DNA of 49,320 nucleotides from Pseudobacteriovorax antillogorgiicola (GTDB taxonomy: Bacteria > Bdellovibrionota_B > Oligoflexia > Oligoflexales > RGVZ01). A program made the translations under genes and the position numbers. Shown here in pieces: positions 7,270-15,782 of this stretch (within the stretch, counting starts at the first letter, position 1; each line of letters starts with the position of its first letter). Location of the stretch: positions 1-49,320 of the forward strand of contig CAMDHM010000020.1 in the NCBI GenBank assembly GCA_945898195.1, read 5' to 3'. The notes beneath the pieces were generated by a model. That model did not search any database. It was not told the DNA's origin and saw only the letters and a list, made by a program, of their open reading frames with translations.

Positions 7270-9071
7270 CATTGGACTCCCTGCTGTGCGTTACGTAAAC
7301 GCAATACAAAATCTTCAACGTGATCGATCTTCTTCCCGTGACTGTCTTCTGGCGGAACTGCTTTAAATACGCCAAGGATCTTCCCTTCCCGATCGCTGAC
7401 GATGGTCCTAAAATCAAACCCGAATTCAGGATTTCTTGCGCTCAAATAGCCATCGAAAAAGCGTTTTAGATAGCCCTGACCCCCATCGTTTTCTGGGGAA
7501 TATGGATCCAACATAATGAATGGCGCAGAAATACCACGCCCTACCAATGCCCCAAATATACCGTTCAAGTATGTGTCTAACGCTCGTGAATCGATCGAAC
7601 CTGGCTTTGAAAACGCGGACTCTGGCAGGCCGTTTTCAACGACGCCAACGGTGCAAAATCCGGGTGATTTTTCACAGACATCAAAAAGGCCACCGGACCG
7701 CGACCAGTGCTTCAGCTCTGCCATGCAGCTGCTGCAACTTTCTCCAAAGGCATTCACAATGGTGAATTGTGACAGATTGCGCCACTCACTAAAATCAACG
7801 GCTCCTCCAGTAGTCTGACCAGCCATTAGACCATGAAAATTCCATGCTGGACCTCGCGCAAAATCCGGCTTCGATTTCCCTGTCCCAGGAATCCAAATAC
7901 TTCGTAGAAAACTATCCACACGCGCCTCATCCAGCAGACCTTCAGCGGAAAACAAAAGTTTACCGCCGCGATCAAATGCCAATGTTAGTTCTGGTGCCAA
8001 GGGGGCTATGGCAAGGCGACCGTCACCCTGATCGGTGACCGCATGATTCCAATCAAAGTGGCTGGCAAAGACTTCGAAAAAATCTCTACCCCCAGATGCC
8101 GACTGAATTTTTGATTTCTTGTTTGGCTCGGTATTTTGCGTCTCACAGTCAACTGGAACCTGGCCAGCATAAAGAAATCCAGCGCCAATATCTGCCGTCA
8201 AAAAAGAATCGACCTTACGTTGCAAAAGTAGACGGTTTTTCGAACAAATGGTCCCACAGATATCTCGTTCAATATGAAAAAAAGTTGCGATATAGGTTAA
8301 CGGCAATAAGGCCTCAAGGGGCTTGGAGGCACCCCGATTTATACCGCACGTCGATACCATGACCTCGCCCATCCTGTGCGTGCCTTCATACGCAAGGGCG
8401 GGCGGTAACTTAACCAAGATTGGCTCTTCAGAATCCGGCACGCCAGGATCTGGAGTCGATGCAGGCAAAGCATTCGAGTCAATCGTTGCCCGGGCCCGCT
8501 CCATCATTTCTTCCACTGTCGCGTCCGAGTCATTGGCGTATGCCCAGAGGATGACTCCATGACGATTGATCATCACCGTCAAAGGAACCCCATAACTGCG
8601 TCCCTCGGGCATGAACCATTTCAGCATCTTTGTGCCGCGAGGGTCGGACCACCGGATAAAACTAAATCCCTCGCTCTTCACAAAGCGCTGAGTCAAGCTA
8701 ATGGAATCAGCATCGGTATTCACCCCGACGATCGCAAGGCGGGATTCCATCCCAACCAACGAAAACTGATCGCTCGATAGGTAGTTATCACGAATGGCGC
8801 GGGCTTTTTTATTACATGCTGAGCATGCGCGCGATCCGAAAGTAAGCAAAATAAAATCCGTCTTAAGGTCATCCATCCATGTCCCGGCGTTGACCGCTGC
8901 ACCGGTTTCGATATCGGTAAATTCGACCATATTTAGATCAATACGAGTTGAATCCTCTGATCCGCTTGCTACGGGACGTTTGATATTTATATCGCGCGGC
9001 AGACGCGATCCGCAGCCGCTTAAATACGAAGCAAAAATAAATCCAATGCTCAGATTCCGCAGGTTGGACAT
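7269..9071 (-). CDS. Multi-thioredoxin-domain lipoprotein
   Basis: 600 residues. The N-terminus carries a lipobox (SYLSGC, C20). Module 1 (about 45-200) is thioredoxin-like with FGSRACSACNKKA (C83-x-x-C86) and a GVPLTV cis-proline loop. Module 2 (about 220-395) looks like a divergent thioredoxin fold with DICGTIC (C272, C276) and a late PELTLAFDRGG strand. Module 3 (about 410-595) has GESCSSCMAEL (C446-x-x-C449) and a SAPFIML loop. I know no characterised protein with three such modules. GGAGGG precedes the ATG, and the gene overlaps its upstream and downstream neighbours. Probable role: a membrane-tethered thiol/disulfide relay serving the small Cys-tail lipoprotein encoded immediately upstream. 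Module 2 is the least certain. Confidence 0.7.
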   Translation of the reverse strand: MSNLRNLSIGFIFASYLSGCGSRLPRDINIKRPVASGSEDSTRIDLNMVEFTDIETGAAVNAGTWMDDLKTDFILLTFGSRACSACNKKARAIRDNYLSSDQFSLVGMESRLAIVGVNTDADSISLTQRFVKSEGFSFIRWSDPRGTKMLKWFMPEGRSYGVPLTVMINRHGVILWAYANDSDATVEEMMERARATIDSNALPASTPDPGVPDSEEPILVKLPPALAYEGTHRMGEVMVSTCGINRGASKPLEALLPLTYIATFFHIERDICGTICSKNRLLLQRKVDSFLTADIGAGFLYAGQVPVDCETQNTEPNKKSKIQSASGGRDFFEVFASHFDWNHAVTDQGDGRLAIAPLAPELTLAFDRGGKLLFSAEGLLDEARVDSFLRSIWIPGTGKSKPDFARGPAWNFHGLMAGQTTGGAVDFSEWRNLSQFTIVNAFGESCSSCMAELKHWSRSGGLFDVCEKSPGFCTVGVVENGLPESAFSKPGSIDSRALDTYLNGIFGALVGRGISAPFIMLDPYSPENDGGQGYLKRFFDGYLSARNPEFGFDFRTIVSDREGKILGVFKAVPPEDSHGKKIDHVEDFVLRLRNAQQGVQ

Positions 9072-9307
9072 GACGACCCTCCACCACCCTGATTCGCGCC
9101 AGAACCCATTCTTTCAAATTGCGCTGCAGCGGCCTTCGCGTAATTCGGTTCAAGAACTTCTATTCGGCTGTCATCCATGGCGGGCTTCAGTAGATGTTCC
9201 TTTTCGTAAGGTCGCAGACTACGGCATGCCTGGATACCGAATGCTGCAAATGCCATGGATCCCGTTAGAACGAGTCGGACCAACCAGACCACTTGATTTG
9301 CAATCAT
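9050..9307 (-). CDS. DUF4266-like small lipoprotein with Gly-rich CPTC tail
   Basis: 85 residues. The signal peptide ends in a lipobox, FGIQAC (C28). The mature part begins RSLRPYEKEHLLKPAM, which resembles the (V)KPWE...L..P.M core of DUF4266 proteins. The protein ends in GGGGSSCPTCGI, a Gly-rich tail with C80-x-x-C83 at the extreme C-terminus. The ATG is preceded by GAGG. It overlaps the multi-thioredoxin gene by 22 bases and follows the barrel gene by seven, so all are one operon. Function is unknown; the exposed C-terminal cysteine pair suggests a metal- or redox-active tail acted on by the neighbouring thioredoxins. The motif also resembles the ends of small modified peptides, but no modifying enzyme is nearby. 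Confidence 0.7.
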   Translation of the reverse strand: MIANQVVWLVRLVLTGSMAFAAFGIQACRSLRPYEKEHLLKPAMDDSRIEVLEPNYAKAAAAQFERMGSGANQGGGGSSCPTCGI

Positions 9308-9314
9308 AGGAACC

Positions 9315-10343
9315 TCAAAATTTTTCTGACAGACCCAGATTGGCCGTTGTTGCCATCAAGTCCCTGTTAGTCAGGTACTTCACGACTACTGCTTCAACCG
9401 TGACTTTGTGACCGGCCGTGAATTCCGCCTTCAGGTTGTGCACCATTCCAACTGAAAGTAGATCAGAACCAAATTGTGTCTGGTCGCCGTAGGCACGACC
9501 GATCTCAAGCTCCTTATAAGTTCGCCAGCCCAGTCGAAGTTGAGTCGCTGCACTAAATTCCTGGATCCACGCCAGGTCTGCGGCCCAGGAATTCACTTCG
9601 CCGTACAGTGTCTTGGTCGACAAGCTCCCCTGATTCAGACCTCGATATAGTGACCCATGAAAAGCCCCACCAAATGCCGGCACATACTGACGGACGCCGA
9701 CAAGGTAAAATTGCGCAAGGGGTCGGTCAGAGCTTTTGGTGAGCGTGACGGAGGCCAATGGTATGGTCGTTGGAGTGGCAAGATGACGGACAGCAAACGT
9801 GCCTCCATTAGAAGTCACTTGAGGAGGAGCCGTCAGGACGGTCGCATCGAAATCAAGAATTTCATATTCTGGGCGATCGACCGCGGAATGAGACAAATCC
9901 AGCCCAACTTGCAAAGTTTCATGAATCGTCCATTGAGAAATTCCGACTCCGATATTTTGCGACCTGATGACACCATCAGATGCGCCGCCAATCGCGGCAC
10001 GAATATCAGTCAATTTCCCAAAAGTTTGGGTGACACCGAGGTTCCAGCTATCGTTGATCCTGACCCCCTCACCGTAGATGGTCCGAAGGTATTTGTTATC
10101 GAGCCAGTTGGCCTCGCTAACTATTTCGCGCGCCACGCCGAACCGCAAAGATGGATTTGCGGCATCAAGACCGATCTTGCTGCGAGTTAGACCCGCATTG
10201 TCCGAGTAACCGGCAACGGATTGCTTCACCATCACATCAGAAAATGTTGCCGCCGATAAATTCTTGGAAAAAAATTCGACCACCCCAAGAGTCATTGCCC
10301 ATGTGGTCATGAGGATCAGGAAAATCGGCCTCGTGCCAGCCAT
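9315..10343 (-). CDS. Outer-membrane beta-barrel protein, DUF3570-like
   Basis: 342 residues. A signal peptide (1 to about 31, ending NLSAA) is followed by alternating amphipathic beta-strand sequence throughout, with repeated short turns, and a C-terminal LSEKF ending in Phe, the classic outer-membrane insertion signal. There are no cysteines in the mature part that I can see. DUF3570 proteins commonly sit beside DUF4266 lipoproteins and TlpA-like thioredoxins, which is the arrangement here. The ATG follows TTGAGGT, and the same short leader recurs before the next gene. It is probably the first gene of the operon. Transport substrate or partner is unknown. The family call rests mostly on context and barrel character. 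Confidence 0.6.
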   Translation of the reverse strand: MAGTRPIFLILMTTWAMTLGVVEFFSKNLSAATFSDVMVKQSVAGYSDNAGLTRSKIGLDAANPSLRFGVAREIVSEANWLDNKYLRTIYGEGVRINDSWNLGVTQTFGKLTDIRAAIGGASDGVIRSQNIGVGISQWTIHETLQVGLDLSHSAVDRPEYEILDFDATVLTAPPQVTSNGGTFAVRHLATPTTIPLASVTLTKSSDRPLAQFYLVGVRQYVPAFGGAFHGSLYRGLNQGSLSTKTLYGEVNSWAADLAWIQEFSAATQLRLGWRTYKELEIGRAYGDQTQFGSDLLSVGMVHNLKAEFTAGHKVTVEAVVVKYLTNRDLMATTANLGLSEKF

Positions 10344-10425
10344 CGGTACCTCAAGTTTGAAAACAGGCGATATTCCCTATTTTCGCACCGTTGACGTGCC
10401 TAAACAATGTGCAGAGGGCCAAAAA

Positions 10426-11328
10426 TCATCTTAGAAATTTCAATAAATCTGAGAATTCTTCAAGATTATGATTTGGTTGCGGTGCATCGAGCGCACCGTC
10501 GGCAAAACTAGCATTTTTATGTACATTCGCCAGCGGACTAAATTCATGCAGCAAACGGTAAAGTTCTGGGTCAGAAAGTACCCCATATTTCGCCCACGCC
10601 GTTCGAACGCCGAGGCGCTGACCAAGCCCGACATCTTTCCGAAGGTTATCGCCGACCCAAATGACGCTGCCACGATCAGCAGGATCTTCATCGAGACTAT
10701 GATCCATTAATACCGTTTTCAATCCACGCGTACCCGGCTTTTCATATTCATCTGGCAAAATCCTAATCCGTCCCTTGAAACCAAAATTTGACTGCTGCAA
10801 GTGTTTCAATAAGATCTCTGGATCGACCTTCACACGCCCATTGCGTTCACAGGTTGGAATGCGCGGATCCGCTAAACCATAAACAGAACTGAAATACGGC
10901 AGAAGTCCAAGTTTATTGAGTTTCCACATTGCGACATAGCGAGGGGCATCGGTCAAAGCAACAATCGGAACTTCAGGAAACCGCCGACGAATCTCCTCTA
11001 GAGTTTCTCGAACACCACGATAAGGCACTAACATTGATTCTGCATTTTTTAAGAAAACCTTGCGCCCACGATCCACAGCCTCCATCAGCATGCGATCAAA
11101 ATCATCGGCATAATAAGCGTCGACACTTGGCAATTCTTGGATCAAAAAAGGATATTCGATCGAACCGTGCCGCGTGAAGACTTCACGAGATTCACTTGCC
11201 AGTTGGACATAAGGAATCCCAGTTATTGACTCAACCTCTTTGAGCAATACCTGAAACGAGCGCACGTAATAGGTCACCCAATCAAAAACTGTGTTGTCGA
11301 TGTCAGTGACAATAAGTTTTACGTGCAT
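10426..11328 (-). CDS. HAD-superfamily hydrolase
   Basis: 300 residues from the ATG at 11328. HAD motif I is at the N-terminus (VTDIDNTVFDW, nucleophile D followed by D two residues later), motif II is in VALTDAPRY, and motif III is VWVGDNLRKD near residue 240. The large cap region between motifs I and II is C1-like. Such enzymes dephosphorylate small metabolites; the substrate cannot be read from sequence. A TTG at 11349 would add seven residues but lies inside a 10-base tandem repeat. The gene follows the lpxL-like gene by 21 bases and is probably co-transcribed with it and mlaF. Confidence 0.8.
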   Translation of the reverse strand: MHVKLIVTDIDNTVFDWVTYYVRSFQVLLKEVESITGIPYVQLASESREVFTRHGSIEYPFLIQELPSVDAYYADDFDRMLMEAVDRGRKVFLKNAESMLVPYRGVRETLEEIRRRFPEVPIVALTDAPRYVAMWKLNKLGLLPYFSSVYGLADPRIPTCERNGRVKVDPEILLKHLQQSNFGFKGRIRILPDEYEKPGTRGLKTVLMDHSLDEDPADRGSVIWVGDNLRKDVGLGQRLGVRTAWAKYGVLSDPELYRLLHEFSPLANVHKNASFADGALDAPQPNHNLEEFSDLLKFLR

Positions 11329-11330
11329 TT

Positions 11331-11358
11331 TATTTCCAATTATTTCCAATTATTTCCA
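11331..11358. repeat. 10-bp tandem repeat at a gene junction
   Basis: TATTTCCAAT occurs twice in full and a third time for eight bases. On the coding (minus) strand it reads as repeated TTGGAAATA units. It contains the stop codon of the acyltransferase gene and ends three bases from the ATG of the HAD gene, so each unit supplies a GGAA-type ribosome-binding element. Unit number could alter spacing or coupling. Confidence 0.8.
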
Positions 11359-12207
11359 GCGACGGTGCATCCAAAAATACTGCTCCGGCTTTTGTCGAAT
11401 GATGCCTTCCAAAACCAGATTGAAATCGCAGGTCGCCTTTATGATATCCGCTTTTGCGTCAGACGTGGCGGTGATTTCAAGAGCCGGGATAAAATGCACT
11501 AGGTGACGCCCAAATGCCAAACGTTCGATCCAGCACGGAACCACCGGGGCCTGATGCCTTCGCCACAAAGACGCAAGGCCTGTGTTTGTTTTTGCTGGAG
11601 CACCAAAAAAAGGCACCCGAGGCTCACCCGGGCGCGTTTGATCCAAAACGAAAACGACCATCTCACCAGCTGCCAAAGTCCGCAGGATGGTCCGAACTCC
11701 GTTCCCTCGGCCGCTGCGGTCGATATCACGAAAGCCGTTGTTCCTCCGAATCCCCAAGATAAAATCGTTGACCCCGGCCGAGCCAACGGGCTTCACTAAA
11801 ATGTGGGCAGGTCGAATGAGGTTTGACAGCGCCGCGCCAAATACCTCCCAGTTTCCTTGGTGGGCGCAAAGCACGTAGGCCCCTCGCCCTAAAGCCAAAG
11901 CGGCGTCGATATGCTCGCGCCCAGACAAATCAACTCCCTCGGTCCAGGGGTGACGACGGCCCCGTAAAAATTCCACGACTGTCTGTGCCATATGGTCAAA
12001 GGCGCGACGGGCAGTAACCTCAATCCCTTGAGGAAATTGGAGGCCCCCGGCGGCAGCGATCCGCATGTTGGAAATTACGGTGCGGCGACGCAGGCGAAGG
12101 ACTGACCAGCAGAAGGCCGCCAGAACTTTTGCCGCAAGCTCTGCCGAATGCGGAGAAAGTCGCCCCGCCCCGTCTGCAAGTCTATTCAAAATGAAAGAGG
12201 GTGCCAT
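11350..12207 (-). CDS. LpxL/HtrB-family lipid A acyltransferase
   Basis: 285 residues. The catalytic HX4E/D motif is present as AHQGNWEVFG (H116, E121), with the following conserved arginine-containing segment (GVNDFILGIRRNNGF) and a VFVLDQTRPGEPRVPFFG block typical of lauroyl/myristoyl acyltransferases, which add secondary acyl chains to lipid A at the inner membrane. The usual N-terminal transmembrane helix is weak here (AAKVLAAFCWSVLRL). The protein is slightly shorter than E. coli LpxL. It sits between an MlaF-like ATPase and a HAD phosphatase on the same strand, so an envelope-lipid operon is likely. Chain length and acceptor are not predictable. Confidence 0.82.
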   Translation of the reverse strand: MAPSFILNRLADGAGRLSPHSAELAAKVLAAFCWSVLRLRRRTVISNMRIAAAGGLQFPQGIEVTARRAFDHMAQTVVEFLRGRRHPWTEGVDLSGREHIDAALALGRGAYVLCAHQGNWEVFGAALSNLIRPAHILVKPVGSAGVNDFILGIRRNNGFRDIDRSGRGNGVRTILRTLAAGEMVVFVLDQTRPGEPRVPFFGAPAKTNTGLASLWRRHQAPVVPCWIERLAFGRHLVHFIPALEITATSDAKADIIKATCDFNLVLEGIIRQKPEQYFWMHRRWK

Positions 12208-12226
12208 GCGCCGAGCCGCCTCGATA

Positions 12227-13117
12227 TTAGCCCCAATGGGCCTTCAAAAATTCTTGAGGCAGGTTAAGCCCGCGGGCGTAGTCCAGGTCAAGCCCAATCA
12301 AGCGGACGCTAAGAAAATGCCGGACCCATTCACTGCCGTGCAGGATCAGCTCCTGCCATGGCCCATCGGCAATCACGACCCCCTCGTGCATCAGAATAAC
12401 CCGATCGGCAAAACGGATGGCAATTTCAACATTTGAGGTCGCCACGAGCAGCGTCCTTGGATTATCCCCACGACTCGCACCCAGCTCATGAATCATGTTC
12501 AGGATAATGGTCGACGTGACAGGGTCAAGCCCTGCCGTTGGCTCGTCAAAGATAGCGATGCTGGGGCTCGTGGCCAGCGCCCGAGCAATCCCAACCCGGC
12601 GCTGCATCCCGCCAGACAATTCGTAAGGAAACATGCCCTCAGTGTGCCCGAGCTTGACTCCGCCCAAAAGGCCCTTGAGAACCTTCTCCATTTCGGCCGG
12701 CGTCAACTCCGTCATGTTTTCCATGGCGAACAATAAATTCTCCCGGACGGTCATAAAATCAAACAGGGCGCCCTGTTGAAAGGCCATGCCAACCTGTCGA
12801 AGAACCCGCCGCCGATCCACCTTTGCGCCGTGAAACATGTCGATATTTCCGAGGGTTACGGACCCCCGTGGAATCTCGCCAGCCGGAGTTTTATCGGGCG
12901 AAATAAGCCCCACAGCAATTTTCAGAACGGTTGATTTACCGCAGCCGCCTGGCCCGAGCAGGCTGACCCGCTCCCCAGGCTGGAGTTCAAAGGAAACACC
13001 CTTGAGCACCTCCATACCGCCCGTCTGCGCCGGACCCATTCTAGAGGTTGATCCGGGGAACGTTTTTTTAACTGATTTTAAAGAAATCAATGTTGACTCC
13101 TGGCCTACTCCATACAT
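12227..13117 (-). CDS. MlaF-like ABC transporter ATP-binding protein
   Basis: About 296 residues from the ATG at 13117; an upstream GTG at 13174 would overlap the divergent isomerase gene. Walker A is GPGGCGKST, the Q-loop is AFQQGALFDFMTV, the signature is ELSGGMQRRVGIARA and Walker B is IAIFDEPTAGLDP. The QxGALFDxMTVxENL pattern after the Q-loop is characteristic of MlaF/Ttg2A ATPases, which drive phospholipid transport between membranes. No permease (MlaE) or MCE-domain (MlaD) gene is next to it, so its partners are elsewhere. The C-terminal extension (residues about 255-296) after the core may be regulatory. Start choice is uncertain because no clear ribosome-binding site precedes either candidate. 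Confidence 0.8.
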   Translation of the reverse strand: MYGVGQESTLISLKSVKKTFPGSTSRMGPAQTGGMEVLKGVSFELQPGERVSLLGPGGCGKSTVLKIAVGLISPDKTPAGEIPRGSVTLGNIDMFHGAKVDRRRVLRQVGMAFQQGALFDFMTVRENLLFAMENMTELTPAEMEKVLKGLLGGVKLGHTEGMFPYELSGGMQRRVGIARALATSPSIAIFDEPTAGLDPVTSTIILNMIHELGASRGDNPRTLLVATSNVEIAIRFADRVILMHEGVVIADGPWQELILHGSEWVRHFLSVRLIGLDLDYARGLNLPQEFLKAHWG

Positions 13118-13161
13118 ATTGACACTACTGATATTGGCGGACAAGGGAGCCCCATCAACTG

Positions 13162-14586
13162 ATGCCTCAGTCACTGATGCCCCAATCGCCCCAATTGGGG
13201 CCTAACTTGATTTCCATAGTCCCGCGCCTGGCTGTCACGGCAACGCGCGGAGGCTCCCCCGCGCCTACTGCCGCAAGGTCTGCATCAAATATCCCCGATG
13301 CTTTTCATGCTTGGGCTGTTCAGGCCGGAACAGAGCTACTTATCCTGGAATCTACGGGGCTTTTAACGGTGCCTCAGGGAACCACCTACTCACTGTCTGG
13401 TGCGGGCTTTCAATTCGACGCAGAGGTCGTGGCAACACCGTCGGCCTCAAATGTGACGAATCCCATCACACTCAGATTATCCTCACCAGCGCAGCGGCCC
13501 GCATTTGATGCCCTAATTGGCAGCCAACGCAAGGTTCATCATATCGAAATCTGTGAACAGCGTGATGTCGAATCGAGCGACCGGAATCATGGCCTGGCTC
13601 CCTATTCTTTTATGCCCTGCGCCCTCCCCGAACTGGCATGGGATGAGCTCGACACCCGAGTGAAATTCCTTGATCGGACTTTTGACGCACCCATATTGAT
13701 CACCGGGATGACGGGTGGTGTGGAACGTGGGCGCGACATAAACCATAATCTCGCGCGTGCAGCTGCGGCAGCGCGCATACCAATGGGCGTCGGATCCCAA
13801 CGCCTAGCCTTGGATGACGAACGCTTTGCTGATGTTTTTAATGTTAAAAAAGAGGTCCCCGACGTTTTCCTGATCGGCAACATTGGGGCCGCCCAATTGG
13901 TCGGTGGCCGCAGTCAAAAAGCAGCGCGTGAACTTTGCCTTCGTGCTGTCTCGATGATCTCTGCCGATGCTCTGGCCATTCACGTCAATGTTCTTCAAGA
14001 AATGATCCAGATGGAAGGCGACCGTGACTTTCGCAAAGTCCTCGATTGCATCGCCTATATCACAAAGGACTTCCCGGTTCCGGTGGTGGTCAAAGAAGTG
14101 GGTGCTGGAATGGACCCGCGCACGGCCGTCCGACTCGTTGATGCCGGCGTCAAAGTCATTGATGTTGGCGGGCGCGGGGGAACCTCATGGGGCTGGATCG
14201 AAGGACTGCGTGCGGCAGACCCGTTAACACTGGACCTTGCACAAAGTTTTCGCGACTGGGGCCTCACGACTGGCATGGCGCTGGCGATGACCCGGCAGGC
14301 GATTCCTCCAACGATAGATTGCCAACTTATTGCTACCGGCGGAATTCGCACCGGCGTGGACGTCGCAAAAGTCGTGGCTCTGGGTGCCACGATGGCTGGT
14401 GTTGGCTTGCCACTGTTCCGCGCTGCACTTAAAAGTACAAATGATGTGGCAACAACACTAGACCAGCTCATCAAGGGTCTGAAAACCGTCATGATGTGCA
14501 CGGGAACACGGGAATTGCCTGGACTTGCGGAAGCCTTGTTTCACAATGACTCCCATCACCACAAAAAAAGGGAGCCGCTGCCATGA
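13162..14586 (+). CDS. fni: Type 2 isopentenyl-diphosphate isomerase with N-terminal extension
   Basis: 474 residues, versus about 340-360 for typical type 2 IDI. The FMN-dependent core starts near residue 123 (SQRKVHHIEICEQRDV) and contains ILITGMTGG, GVGSQRLAL, FLIGNIGAAQL, the IDVGGRGGTSW flavin loop and IATGGIRTGVDVAK. It interconverts IPP and DMAPP, the last step feeding isoprenoid synthesis. Residues 1-122 are extra: a Pro/Ala/Ser-rich leader, then beta-rich sequence (GTELLILESTG, PITLRLSSPAQRP) that I cannot assign with confidence. The ATG at 13162 follows AGGGAG. It opens the mevalonate operon, and its stop overlaps the start of mvaA. It is divergent from the mlaF-like gene. Confidence 0.88.
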   Translation: MPQSLMPQSPQLGPNLISIVPRLAVTATRGGSPAPTAARSASNIPDAFHAWAVQAGTELLILESTGLLTVPQGTTYSLSGAGFQFDAEVVATPSASNVTNPITLRLSSPAQRPAFDALIGSQRKVHHIEICEQRDVESSDRNHGLAPYSFMPCALPELAWDELDTRVKFLDRTFDAPILITGMTGGVERGRDINHNLARAAAAARIPMGVGSQRLALDDERFADVFNVKKEVPDVFLIGNIGAAQLVGGRSQKAARELCLRAVSMISADALAIHVNVLQEMIQMEGDRDFRKVLDCIAYITKDFPVPVVVKEVGAGMDPRTAVRLVDAGVKVIDVGGRGGTSWGWIEGLRAADPLTLDLAQSFRDWGLTTGMALAMTRQAIPPTIDCQLIATGGIRTGVDVAKVVALGATMAGVGLPLFRAALKSTNDVATTLDQLIKGLKTVMMCTGTRELPGLAEALFHNDSHHHKKREPLP

Positions 14587-15782
14587 AGTCGCGCTTACCT
14601 GGATTTTATGAACTTCCACACTCGGAACGATTGCGAGTTGCCAGTCTGTTTGCAGGCCTCACGGAAATCGAGGCCAGTCCGCTGGGACACTTTGGAATCT
14701 TATCACCGGAACTGGCAGATGTTTTTATTGAAAACGCTGTAGGAACTTTCAGTTTGCCGCTCGGAGTCGCGACGAACTTCTTGATCAACGATCGAGACAT
14801 CCTGATCCCAATGGCGGTCGAGGAAACCTCTGTTTTAGCGGCAGCCAGCCATGGCGCCAAACTTGCCCGTGCCGGCGGTGGCTTTACCTGCACCGCAACA
14901 GATCCGGTCATGACCGGTCAAATCCAACTCTTTGTCGATGAATACACTTTGGAAGACCAGGCTACACTCGATGCCAACCGAGAAAAGCTGCTCGCCTATG
15001 CCAACCGCGGTCATGACGCTTTGATTGCACGAGGGGGCGGCGCACGCGAAATCGAATGGCGCTGGATCCCTGAGATCAAAAGCATCATCGTTCACCTGCA
15101 CATCGACACGCGCGACGCCATGGGCGCCAACATCGTGAACACCATGTGCGAAAGGTTAGCATCGATGCTAGCCGGCCTGCTATGTTGCGAAACAGGACTT
15201 CGCATCCTGACCAATTTAACGGAAAAACGCCTGGCTAAGGCCGAATGCCTGATCCCCAAAGACGCCCTAAACTCCCACGAATACCGGGGTGTTGACGTAG
15301 TTGATCGGATTGTCAAAGCGTGGGAATTCGCATGGTTTGACGTCTACCGCGCCACTACCAACAACAAAGGAATCATGAACGGGATCGACCCGGTCCTTAT
15401 CGCCACCGGCAATGACTGGCGTGCCATCGAAGCCGGCGCCCATGCGTGGACCTGCCGTGACGGTACATACCGCCCGATGACAAAATGGTCCAAGGATCTC
15501 AGCGGAAACTTGATCGGATCATTGGAACTTCCCATGGCAGTCGGGACTGTTGGTGGTGTCACCAAATTGCATCCAACTGCCAAATCAGCGCTGCGTCTTA
15601 TGGGATCGCCAAACGCCCGTGAACTGGCTGGAATTTGCTGCGCGGTTGGCCTCTCGCAAAATCTGTCGGCCCTGCGAGCCCTAGCCTCCGAGGGCATCCA
15701 ACGCGGCCATATGGGACTCCATCAAAAAAACCTGGAGTTAATGACCAAAAATCGCCCGCGCACGGGAGCCACGAAAATCTGA
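14583..15782 (+). CDS. mvaA: Class II HMG-CoA reductase
   Basis: 399 residues. Converts HMG-CoA to mevalonate. The class II signatures are visible: ENAVGTFSLPLGVATNF (about 50-66), PMAVEETSV with the catalytic Glu (80-81), DAMGANIVNT, the catalytic Lys region ATTNNKGIMNGIDPV, and a C-terminal GLHQKNLEL containing the general-acid histidine. Class II enzymes are the typical bacterial form and lack the membrane domain of eukaryotic reductases, as here. The gene starts within the last codons of fni (ATGA overlap), and its TGA shares a base with the ATG of the next kinase, so it is translationally coupled on both sides. Confidence 0.93.
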   Translation: MKSRLPGFYELPHSERLRVASLFAGLTEIEASPLGHFGILSPELADVFIENAVGTFSLPLGVATNFLINDRDILIPMAVEETSVLAAASHGAKLARAGGGFTCTATDPVMTGQIQLFVDEYTLEDQATLDANREKLLAYANRGHDALIARGGGAREIEWRWIPEIKSIIVHLHIDTRDAMGANIVNTMCERLASMLAGLLCCETGLRILTNLTEKRLAKAECLIPKDALNSHEYRGVDVVDRIVKAWEFAWFDVYRATTNNKGIMNGIDPVLIATGNDWRAIEAGAHAWTCRDGTYRPMTKWSKDLSGNLIGSLELPMAVGTVGGVTKLHPTAKSALRLMGSPNARELAGICCAVGLSQNLSALRALASEGIQRGHMGLHQKNLELMTKNRPRTGATKI

